NCBI GenBank assembly: GCA_012934845.2
Contig: WNNJ02000273.1
Span: 1 to 64,000 of the forward strand
Source: Pomphorhynchus laevis
Taxonomy: Eukaryota > Acanthocephala > Palaeacanthocephala > Echinorhynchida > Pomphorhynchidae
DNA: 64,000 bases
Direction of reading: 5' to 3'
In this document: positions 13,701 to 25,700 of the stretch, piece by piece
Layout: the number at the start of each line of letters is the position of its first letter
How positions within the stretch are numbered: position 1 is the first letter of the stretch
Made by a program: the position numbers and the translations under genes
Notes under the pieces: generated by a model
The model's database searches: none
Told to the model about the DNA's origin: nothing
Seen by the model: only the letters and a program-made list of their open reading frames with translations

Positions 13701-16700
13701 GTATATAAATACTAGTGTATAAATACTACTATATAAATACTATTCATATGTAGTGCGTTTAAATGTACATTAAATACATAATATACATAATAATATACAT
13801 CTTCCTCCCAATGCGTCATATTTAATATTCAAAAGATAATAATGCTAAATCAAATTAGATTTTCTATAATTTAAATCAAGTTAAAATAAAAATTGAAATT
13901 TAAAATAAACTTAATTTTTATGAATTGACTAATAAATAACAGACGTTGTATCAGAATAAGAATTAGAGGTCATCATGAGGAACTGCTAAATTCGAAGTAT
14001 CGACGCACACAACTGACGAATAATCTTATACGATCTTAACAATAATCTCAACAATCTTATACTCACACAACTGACGAATATACGTATACAACTGGCGTAT
14101 ACAACTATACGTATACAACTAACGAATATCCTAATCCCATATGTCACATAACTCAACAGAACCGGAAAGGCCGATCAACAACAATAAAATAAAATAAAAC
14201 AAAACATATTAATGCTAAATCAAAATTTAATAATTAAATAATAAAATTAATAATTGCTTTTAGATTTTCTATAATTTAAATTTTCTATAATTTAAATCAA
14301 GTTAAAAAATGAAATTTAAAATAAACGTCATTTTTATGAATTGACTAATAAATAACAGACGTTGTATCATAATAAGAATTAGAGGTCATCAGGAGGAACT
14401 GCTATGCTATCAGATTTCGGCCCCTAACTCCTCTACCCAACATAGCAGCGGGGCCAAATACATGCTAATGATGTATTTCCTCTGAAATAACTATCTAGTA
14501 TCTTATTCTAATGCAAAGTATATTATTTATTATCCATCCATAAAAATTTGCCACTTAAGAGTTTAAATTTATTCTTTATATTATTGTGTTGATTTATATA
14601 TTTTACTATTTTCTGCTTGATGTTATTTTTATAGTAACCTAGTTTAAAATATGTATCTATTAAATTATTTAAATGATTTTTGAAGAAAGCCAATATCATT
14701 ACATATTGTTGCAATTCTTAAAATTTCATTATTTAATGTATTATATTTTATATTATATGGTATGCATGAATGCTCATGCAAAAATATGTTTCTTGTAAAT
14801 TTAAATATGTCATCTTTACGATATAAATTAATAGTAGTTTTAATTGATGTTAATTTAATGTTCATATCTAGATATACACCTTCTTTATCATTAATATTGG
14901 TTTTGTTAAGAATAAGGCTTTCTGGATAAATGTGCTCACTATATTTATATAATTTTATTTATTTTTAACAAATTTCTTGAATAGTCAGCTTTAATTGGGA
15001 TATTGTTACTTCCCACTTACATACATTTTATAAATAATTGAAAAAATAATAATAATTGTTTCAATGATTCGTTTTATAAATCTTTTAAAAATATTAATAT
15101 TATTTATCAATAAATTAATAAATTTTAAAATCTTACGTTTATAATATATTAATTTTTAATTGAATCGTTTTTTCCTTGCTCCATTTTCATGTGTAACTCT
15201 AACTTTTATTATACGGTGTATAAATCAATTCATAAAATTGAGTTAAAAAGATCTTAACTAAATAAACTCAGTAAATTGATTTGATTTATCAAAGGTTTCT
15301 CTGTTTAAACTAAAAAAAGATTCGTAAAGTTTTTAAAAAATTTTGTAAAAATACAAAATGCAATTACGGAAAATATTTTTTAAACTAACCGATTCCAATG
15401 AAAATCCTTATTTTTGCAAAGAGCAGGCAAAACTATTGGCATGATTGTAGAAACGTTTTCGTTTATCAAATTAGTGATGTATTCATTGCTCCAATAGTAG
15501 AGAGCTCGTTCTGCAACCTTTTTAGAACAAACATAATTCAGATAAATTAATTTGTTAAATTAAATAAAGATAAATAATGTTAATTAAGTATTAATTATTA
15601 TATCTTTTCCATAGTAATATTAATATTACTTAATTATTACATTAATTATTATCATATCATAGGCGAGTCACAATTGACCAAAGTAAACTACATTATCTTC
15701 TTTATCACCTTAACATTAAAATAAAAGAAATCTTGGGATATAAGCAATATGCATCTTAAATTGGTTTCTTAATCTCATCAATTTAGCAAGACTATTAAAC
15801 AAGTCGCGAACCACCTTGTATTAACCTAAAATGAGCATTAATTGGCTGGCTCACTGTGCCAAAAAAAATCGACAAAGCTCTTCAGCATTCGGCCAAGTGC
15901 CAGAGAAAATGCTAGTTTCCAAATAGAAAATTGCTTAATTTATTTAATCAAATCCATTTTATGGATCTAGAAATAGTGTAATTTTCCCTAAATTCTTCCC
16001 TACCATTAAAATGACGTATCTATTGAAGATCCAACGAGTACAGATACAATTCAGAAACAATCTCCGCCTAGTGTTTAAGGATGGTCCGCACAGAAATTCG
16101 ATCTGGTAAAGAGCGTAAACCTCAGTCAATTAAGCAAAGTGTCCGAAACGCCTTTATTCACAATGCCTCACAAGCAACCGAAACGATAAGTGTGTCCTTC
16201 ATTCTACTGATGAGTATTGCCGACACTCTATCATTTCAATGCTGCATTGATCGTCTAGAAAAGACACGATGACTGAAAGTCGTAAATTAAAGTCCAGTAT
16301 ATCAAGCACCACCATTTGTTATAAATGACGTATTTCGTTAGATATCATGGACCTTTATTTACTCAGCACATACGAGCAGCAACATTATACATGTTGTATC
16401 CATTAAGAAACCAACGATTGTAGCGACAATTCAGAAACAACCTCTGCCTAGTGTTTAAAGATAATCCCCACAGCAATTCGATATGATAAAGAGCGTAAGC
16501 CCCAGTCAATTAAACAAAGTGTCGGAAACGCCTTTATTCACAATGTCAAAGGCAACCGAAACGACCAGTGTGTACCTCATTCTACTGATGAGTGTTGCCG
16601 GGTACTCATCATTTCGATGCTGAAGTGGTTGTCTAGAAGTAACATGGTGACTGAAAGTCGTGAATCGAAGTCCAGTCTATCAAGCAACACCATTTAGTAT

Positions 16701-19700
16701 AAATGCCGTATTTCGTAAGAAATCCTGGACCGTTGTTTACTCAGCACATCTGTGCACTACTATTATACATGCCGTATCCATTAAGGATCCAACGAGTGCA
16801 ACGACAATTCAGCAACACCCTCTGCCTAGTGTTTAAGGATCGTCCGCACCGCAATTCGATATGGTTAAGAGCGTAAGCCTCAGTCAATTAAGCAAAGTGT
16901 CGAAAACGCCTTGATTCACAATGTCACACAATCAACCGAAACTATCAGTGTGTACTTCATTCTACTGGTGAGTATTGTCGACACTATATCATTTCGATGC
17001 TGAAGTGGTTGTCTAGAAGTGGCATAGTAACAGAAAGTCGTGAATCAAAGTCTAGTATATCAAGCAACAATATTTAGTATAAATGCCGTATTTCGTAAGA
17101 AATCCCAGAATGTTGTTTACTCAGCACATCTGTGCACTACCATTATACATGCCGTATTTATTAAGGATTCAACTATAATAGCGATAATTCAACAACAATC
17201 TCTGCCTAGTGTTTAAGGGTAATCCGAACAGTAATTCGATCTTGTAAAGAGCAAAAGCCTTTGCAAATTAAGCAAAGTGTAGGACACGCTTTCATTTAAG
17301 ATGTCACAGAGGCAACCGAAACGATTAATGTGTACTTCATTCTAATGGTAATTTTTGCCAGTACTCCATCATTTCGATGCTGAAGTTGTCATCTGAAAAT
17401 GTCATGGTAACTGAACGTCGTGAATCGAAGTCCAGTCTATCAAGCAACACAATTTAGTATAAATGCCATATTTCGTAAGAAATCCTGGACCGTTGTTTAC
17501 TCGGCACATCCGTGCACTACTATTATACATGCCGTATTCATCAAGGATCCAACAGGTGCAAAGACAATTCAGCAACAACCTCTGCCTAGTGTTGAAGGAT
17601 TGTCCGCACAACAATTCAATCTTGTAAAGAGCGAAAGCCTTTGTCAATTAAGCAAAGTGTCGAAAACGCCTTTATTTACAATGTCACACAAGCAACAGGA
17701 ACGATCAGTGTGTACTTCATTCTACTAATTAGTGTTGCCAGTAGTCCATCATTTCGACGAATATTGTCAATAAAGGCGTTTCCTACACTTTGCTTAATTG
17801 TCTGAGGCTTACGCTCTTTACCAGATCAAATTGCTGTGCGGACCATCATTAAACAATAGGCTAATGTTGTTGCTGAATTGTCGCTGCAATCGTTGGATTC
17901 TTAATGGATACTACATGTATAATGGTAGTGTACGGAGGTGATGAGTAAACAATGACAAAGATTTCTTACTAAATACGGCAATGATAGAAAATGATGTTGT
18001 TGGTAGACTGGACTTCGATTCACAACTTTCAGTCACTATGTCATTTCAATAACCCACTTTAGATTCAAATGTAGGATAACCGTTGGCACTAACCAGTAGA
18101 ATACAGTACCCACTGGTCGTTTGCTTGGCTGTGTAATATTGTGAATGAAGGCGTTTCCGACATTTTTCTTAATTGACTGAGGCTTGTACTCTTTTCAAAA
18201 GGTTGCTGCTGAATTGTCGATTATAATTTTATATATAAATTGTTCAAACAGGGTTTGATTGTGATTCAACCATCAAGTAAATATAAATATATGAATAAAA
18301 TTAAATTACTTGAATCCTGAAATATTTTGATAAATCAAAATTATTTAAAGGTAGGGACATCTATATTTCGACAAATAAAATGTGTTCCAATGGGAGGTAA
18401 TTGTAGCCTAATTATAGCTGACTTATTTTTTTAGCTTTATAGAATATAAATCTGTTCAAAATTGTGTAAAAAATAAATTTAATTTATATAAAGGTATGAT
18501 TTAAAGAAAGAAATATGTTTCGATATATTTATGATATATGTGTATTTAACTCTAACAATTTTATTTAATAACCAAAAAAATTAATTTAATCACAAAAATT
18601 AACCCATCAAGTAAATAAATATAAATATACAGATAAAATTGAATTAACAGAAGCCTCAAATACTTTAATTAAATCAATTAAATCAGCTAACTGAGTCTAC
18701 GTATTTAATATAATTATAAAATAAACAAAACATATTAATGCTAAATCAAAATTTAATAATTAAATAATAAAATTAATAATTGCTTTTAGATTTTCTATAA
18801 TTTAAATTTTCTATAATTTAAATCAAGTTAAAAAAATGAAATTTAAAATAAACGTCATTTTTATGAATTGAGTAATAAATAACAGACGTTGTATCAGAAT
18901 AATAATTAGAGGTCATCAGGAGGAACTGCTATGCTATCAGGTTTCGGCCCCTAACTCCTCTACCCAACATAGCAGCGGGGCCAAATACATGCTAATGATG
19001 TATTTCCTCTGAAATAACTATCTAGTATCTTATTCTAATACAAAGTATATTATTTATTATCCATCCATAAAAATTTGCCACTTAAGAGTTTAAATTTATT
19101 CTTTATATTATTGTGTTGATTTATATATTTTACTATTTTCTGCTTGATGTTATTTTTATAGTAACCTAAGTTTAAAATATGTATCTATTAAATTATTTAA
19201 ATGATTTTGAAGAAAGCCAATATCATTACATATTGCTGCAATTCTTAAAATTTCATTATTTAATGTATTATATTTTATATTATATGGTATGCATGAATGC
19301 TCATGCAAAAATATGTTTCTTGTAAATTTAAATATGTCATCTTTACGATATAAATTAATAGTAGTTTTAGTTAATGTTAATTTAATGTTCATATCTAGAT
19401 ATACACCTTCTTTATCATTAATATTGGTTTTGTTAAGAATAAGGCTTTCTGGATAAATGTGCTCACTAATTGAATAAAAATCATTAGAATTAAATACACA
19501 TATATCATCAATGTATCGAAAGATATATTTCATATATTTATATTGTTTAGATTTAGTTTTTACACAGTTATAAACGAATTCATATTCTATAAAGCTTAAA
19601 AACAAGTCAGCTATAATTGGGCTACTATTACCACCCATTGGAACACCTTTTACTTGTCTAAATATAGATGTCCCTACTTTTAAATAATTTTGATTTATCA

Positions 19701-22700
19701 AAATATTTAAGGATTCTATTAATTCAATTTTATCCATATATTTATATTTATTTGATGGTTTAATTTTTGTTAGATAGGCGTTATAATTATTATAACATAT
19801 ATATGTATATCTTTTTCCGAATATAAGATTAATTAATTTTACTAACGCTTCTTTAATATCTACTAAATCTAGATTTGTATAAAGAGTACTAAAATCGTAT
19901 GTATTTATATTTTGAAAATTTATTTCTTTTGTCTGTTCTAAAAATTCTTTTATAGAATTAATACTGAAATAGTGTTTTATACCAGTATTAATTTCGATTA
20001 CCTTGCAATATTTTTTAAAGTGTGCTTTAATTACTTTAAGTATTTTATTCATATAGACAGAAAGTGGTTTTAATGTACATTTAAACGCACCACATATGAA
20101 CCTATGTTTGATTGTATTTTTATGTTATTATCTAATTCAACCTTTATACTCTTTTTATACATTATAGAACAGTGACTTGTAATAATTGTTTCTAAACTAA
20201 ACTCACTACGTTCATATGTTGGATTTACATTTAAATCATTAGAATTAACCTCTTTCATTAGTATATCATAATTAAGCGTTTCGCATATGAAGACAAGGTT
20301 ATTAATAGCTTTATCAATAGTTGTTATTATATAGTTATCCTTTAATTTAGTAAGTTACTTTATACATATCTTTATTAATTTTATCTTTCCTTTTATAATT
20401 GTTTGTTATTTTCCATTTTATTTTTAATTTTATCAAATATATAATCTTTCCAAATTTTTATCTTAGATATATTCGAGCTTTCACTATTAATCAGCTTACT
20501 AAAGTAATCATTTAAGTTATTATATAACGAATTGTAAATTTTATTTTTGTCGTTGTTATTATTTAATCTATATTTATACCCTTTTGATAGCAGCTTTCTT
20601 AATTCACAATTTTCAATTAATTCTAGATTATGGGTACATATATGTTTATTTATTTTATCAAAACTAAGACTTTTACAATTGCATTCTGTTTCCATTATGT
20701 TTCTAATATTATCGTTACATATTGATTTTAATTCTTTATTATAATTACAAATTTTTTCGTCCTAATGGTGGTAGGAGTTTATACCTTATTTTAGGAATAT
20801 ATTTACTTAAATCTGACCCTATTATTTCTTTACTTTTAGAATTATTTAAAAGTCCGGCTATATTTATGTTATCTATGCATTTATTAATGAAGTTTATGGT
20901 TAATGTATATTTTCTATTTTTTATTAACATTTATTGTACGATTATAGTATTTTGTATTACAATAACTGTCTATTATACAACTTAGCCTATCATAGTCGTT
21001 AATTAATTTTTGATTTATTGAACATATGATATCTTTAGAAAAACTTCTTATATTTACATAAAGATCTTTTAGCTTATTATCACTAAAAAGTTGTTTTAAT
21101 ATTTCTAATTGTTCATTTATATACATATCTTTTTTAATATTTTTAACTCTATTTTTCCTATTCCTTTTATCACCATGACTTCTTGGTTTGCGTTTAACCG
21201 GATTATTATAATAGAGTTGTTTATTATGTATTATACTACTTCTGCCAATTCCTTGTATCACGTCATTCAATCCTAATGGGTACATGGAATTAAGCGTTTT
21301 TTTTCCAAAAATCTTCTTTTTCTAATAGTTTTTGATTTAATATTGAAATGTTTTCTTCGATAATATGTTCTGAAATAAATAATTTACAGTTTTTAATATC
21401 ATGTCCTATTAATCTCATATGTTTATGAAATATAGTTTGACTATTATGCTGTATATTATATATGTGTTGCCTAAACCTAGTTTTTAACATTTGATATGTT
21501 TTTCCTATATATTGCAATCCACATGTGCATTGTATTAGATACACTACACCTGCGGTATTGCAGTTACAATTATTATTAATATTTAATGAAAAACATTTGT
21601 TTGTCGTATTACTTACGATACAATTGTTATTATTTATAACATCACAAACTATACAATTTTTTCTGTTACATTTAAAAGATCTAAAATTGAAATCATTAGT
21701 ACTTACGTATTTTTTCAATATGGTTGAGTACATGTAATTTTTAAGTCATAATTTTTAACGTTGCTTTTTCGGTGTAGCCACCTAGTTTAGTTGACTCAGA
21801 CTAAACTTACAACGGGCCATCCAGCAGCATCTGACAGGGGGCTGCCCTGCTTAAGGCGGTTGCAGGCTGGAACAAGATCTATCACCTTCACTTCACGCGC
21901 TACGCGACCTAGCTATTGGCCATTACCTGGTCTCTTAAACGTGATCACGTGAAGCAGTTTACATTTTAAAGTGTAAACATCTTGGGATGCAAACTTCTCC
22001 CTTTTTAAGAATTAATAATTCATCAAACTTGTTTGAAAATAAGAAAAAATAGTAGTAAAGTCGTAACCAATAATACATAGTTTCAGTATTTCTGACAGAG
22101 GTCATATTACCGGGAAAACAAAGTCCACAGGTTAATAATAACATGCCAGTAGAACAAATTAAATCAGCTAACTGAGTCTACGTATATAATATAATTATAA
22201 AATAAACAAAACATAATAATGCTAAATCAAAATTTAATAATTAAATAATAAAATTAATAATTGCTTTTAGATTTTCTATAATTTAAATCAGGTTAAAAAA
22301 ATTAAATTTAAAATAAACGTCATTTTTATGAATTGAGTAATAAATAACAGACGTTGTATCAGAATAATAATTAGAGGTCATCAGGAGGAACTGCTATGCT
22401 ATCAGGTTTCGGCCCCTAACTCCTCTACCCAACATAGCAGCGGGGCCAAATACATGCTAATGATGTATTTCCTCTGAAATAACTATCTAGTATCTTATTC
22501 TAATACAAAGTATAATATTTATTATCCATCCATAAAAATTTGCCACTTAAGAGTTTAAATTTATTTAAACTCTTAAGTGTTATTATTAAAAGTAGAAACA
22601 TCGTTTATTTAAACGAATAATAGATGTTCATATTTAGCTATTAGTTTCTTAAATAATGTTAATTTTGCTCTATTTATGGTTGATGTAATATCAAGTATGC

Positions 22701-25700
22701 ATTATTCCCATTGACGAATCTTCCGTTAGCAATATTTACATATGCTGATTTGTAGCCAATACTTAATCCAGTAAAATTGAATTCAGGTCTATCGCATTTA
22801 CCATCATAAAAGAAAATTTTCAAAGTATGCTAAAAGTGTTTAATATTGACAGATCTATATTTATTTCATTACCGGTGTCTACAACATGCGCTTTAGATAA
22901 AAAGACAACATGGATTCCTAAGGGAGACAAGACAGCATACAATCGAACAGAACTGGATCAACTTCGCATGTGATTGCAATCGAAGCATTTTATACCACTG
23001 AGCTTCGATTAAAGCTCAGTTTTATTGTAATCAGAACTAATTCGCAATATTTTCAAATGCACTGAAGTAGATTTAAGACAAGCTGGAGATCGGATGAAAG
23101 TTGGAACGAAAATAAAAATAACATATATCTTATTACTATGTTGCCTCTTGTAAAATTACAATAAATATTCATCTTGTTAGATAAAAACAATTTGTTCAAA
23201 ACATTTTTGAACGATAAAATATCACTAATCATTGCGTTATTTTAAAAATATATTAAAATTTACCTGAAAATGCGGACTTGTTATGCACTTTGAGATTTGT
23301 TTAAAAAGTGGTACCATTATTTTCTTAAATTCAGTCGGCTCGATCACGTCTAATATTTCTTCAAATTCTGTGAGAAACATAACCTCTTTTGGACTGTGAG
23401 TCTTCGGCCATACTTTAAGAATGCCCGTTATTACCTTAACGTAATTAAACGATATATATATCAGGTGATATAGCAATATTACTTGGCAAGTTAATGATGG
23501 ATCTTTTTCCAAGAATTGCACAATGCAATAAGCCAATTGAGTTTGAAAGGCACCCAGCGAACGAGCCTTATGCAACGGCAATAGTGCTTTTACAAGAAAT
23601 ATTTTATGTTCTTCTTTCAGAGGTAGGGCAAATCCGTTTATAATACTACAATTTCACAATAAAAATTAAAAAATAAATAATAAAATTGAGTACCTTCCTA
23701 AAATTTCTAATAATTCAGCAATTCCGTTGTGTCGCTCAGTTTCATAAATAAATCTTGAATTTATAAATATTAAGTGCATGTATATAAACATTTATTCCCT
23801 TTTTACCTGTAGAAAGTGTTATTGATTTGTTTACGAATGTACGATCTCAGATTTAGGAATTTTCCGTAAATTCTGTGAAGAACTGTTTTCAATAGATCTC
23901 TCTCCCTCGGATCTTCGCCGTCAAACAAATCAATAATCTAAACATGTAGAAAAATACAACAATAGAATAAGGAGTAAGCAAAAACTGTCTAATATATGAG
24001 AACTGGACCAAATATAAAATTTGATTGATAGTCAAACACAGCACAAGCTGCGAATATGTTAATAAAGTTATATCGTGAATTAATTCGGAAATATAGTAAA
24101 CTTGTTAGGATTTTGAAAAAAATGTAGATACGTAAGCAATTTTGCTCTAGCGTCATTTTTCGTATCCCCGAAAGATGAGGCTAAACAAATTGGTTATTAA
24201 ATAAATTGTTATTTAATGTATGAATGGTTTTTACTAAATAATTACATACATAAATGGTTATTTATGCATCATAGACTGAGTGCTTCATCCGTACAGCATG
24301 TACTATATAGCGTTCATAGCACTAATTAAAATAAGCAAAACTTTATCAGAATTACAAATACATACATATTTGCGATAACTAACAAAATTGAATCAAAATT
24401 ATACGACCATCGAAAATTAATAATGAAAACCGAAATACTGCAGGAAACATAAGAAAAATGATGTCTTCAAACTTCTATTAAACTTCTGTTCTCAAATGTT
24501 GGATAAAAACTCGATCAAAAAACTGATCATTGGTAGTCAAAACGGGTATTTCATTGAATATGATACATTAGAGATGTATTATATGATACATCATTGAATA
24601 TGATACATAAGAAAACATTAGAGATAGTTTACGTTGGCGAGATAATATTCATTTCATCGAATCTAGAAAAGGATAGAGCAAAGCATGGAATAAAAACGTA
24701 ATACATGCGCTGGAAAAAGGCATCTCAAAACAAGATAAAGAGATCAGGATAATAATATAAATGTTTAAGCGATGACAAATGATAGAGTGATAAAAGTGCT
24801 ATGTCATTTCAAACAAATTTGAAATAATAAAGGAATGGCTTTATCATTACTTCATCAATGGCACAAGTTGGAAAGGAATGGTGATAGTTGTTGTGTATGA
24901 ACGAACACACTGCAAATGTATGGCAATGACGATTATCACTGGCAGCAATGTGCTTGGCGGTATGCCTTTGTATTTTGACTATATATGTCGGATAGCGACT
25001 GTTTCTGAACGCTGGTGTTTTGTTTGTACTAAAAATTAAAAAACGTTAGCGTTTGCTTTGCAATGTCTGAAAACACAACAATTGGCGACGAGGGTGGTTC
25101 AAAATTTTCGTCGAACGACATTATGAAAATTGTATGGGAACAACAACGTACATTGACGAAGTTGATGGAAAGTCTGCAAAATCGTGAAAATCCCAATAAG
25201 GATTGCAATATACCGGCGTTTCAGCATTTCAATGCAGATCACGATAAGTGGATTGATTACGGGATTCAACTGAAGAATTTTTTGGGCATGCACAGAGTTG
25301 ATTCACAGATGCGACAAAAACAATTCTTACTGTCCAGTTGTGGTCAAGAAATTTTTCGCTTGGTTGGACAATTGATTCCGTCTTTCGAAAAAGAGGACAT
25401 TACTTTCGAGATGATTATTAAGGAACTCGATCGTCATTTTAAAAAGCCGATGCATATAGTTGCAGCCAGATTCGAATTTACGCAATGTCGACAAAAAGCC
25501 AATCAGTCACATAAAGATTGGATAGCGGAAGCAAGGGGCCTGGCTAGTAAGTGTTCGTTTTTCGATCAATCCATTCAAACCGAACAGCAAGCAATCGACG
25601 ACAGATTGAGAGATCTGGTAATTGCATATACTCCAATCGAGGAAATACGTATGAGTCTATTACGATTAGACAATCCTACGTTAGACGATGTAATTAGGAT

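Larger units (their letters stand above)
18685..21760 (-). mobile_element. Near full-length Naiad-like PLE (GIY-YIG before RT)
   Basis: Reading right to left, the element has a cysteine-rich GIY-YIG domain (21290-21733), a basic linker (20914-21285), further linker (20070-20930), the RT (19156-20052), a 3' UTR with a conserved structured block (18905-19020) and the terminal motif CTACGTAGACTCAGTTAG on the minus strand near 18690-18710. GIY-YIG placed before RT is the permuted order described for Naiad/Chlamys PLEs, the reverse of PLE 1 at the left edge. About four frame changes separate the parts, so this copy is inactive. Its many fragments (nine or more in the window) suggest a recently active family. 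Confidence 0.88.

Noticed and set aside
16195-16260. Hammerhead ribozyme in the satellite (CTGATGAGT string)
   Set aside because: CTGATGA is present in some units but no GAAA follows a stem II at the right distance. Only a simple hairpin is supported.
16081-17728. Short frames inside the 380-bp satellite
   Set aside because: They occur in individual repeat units only, differ between units and resemble no protein.
18905-19015. Standard hammerhead in the Naiad-like 3' UTR
   Set aside because: GAAA precedes CTGATGA, and the stem II pairing needs two unpaired bases next to GAAA. I kept it only as a structured block.
21815-21875. tRNA or other structured RNA gene in the GC-rich patch
   Set aside because: I could not fold a cloverleaf or find A/B box promoters.
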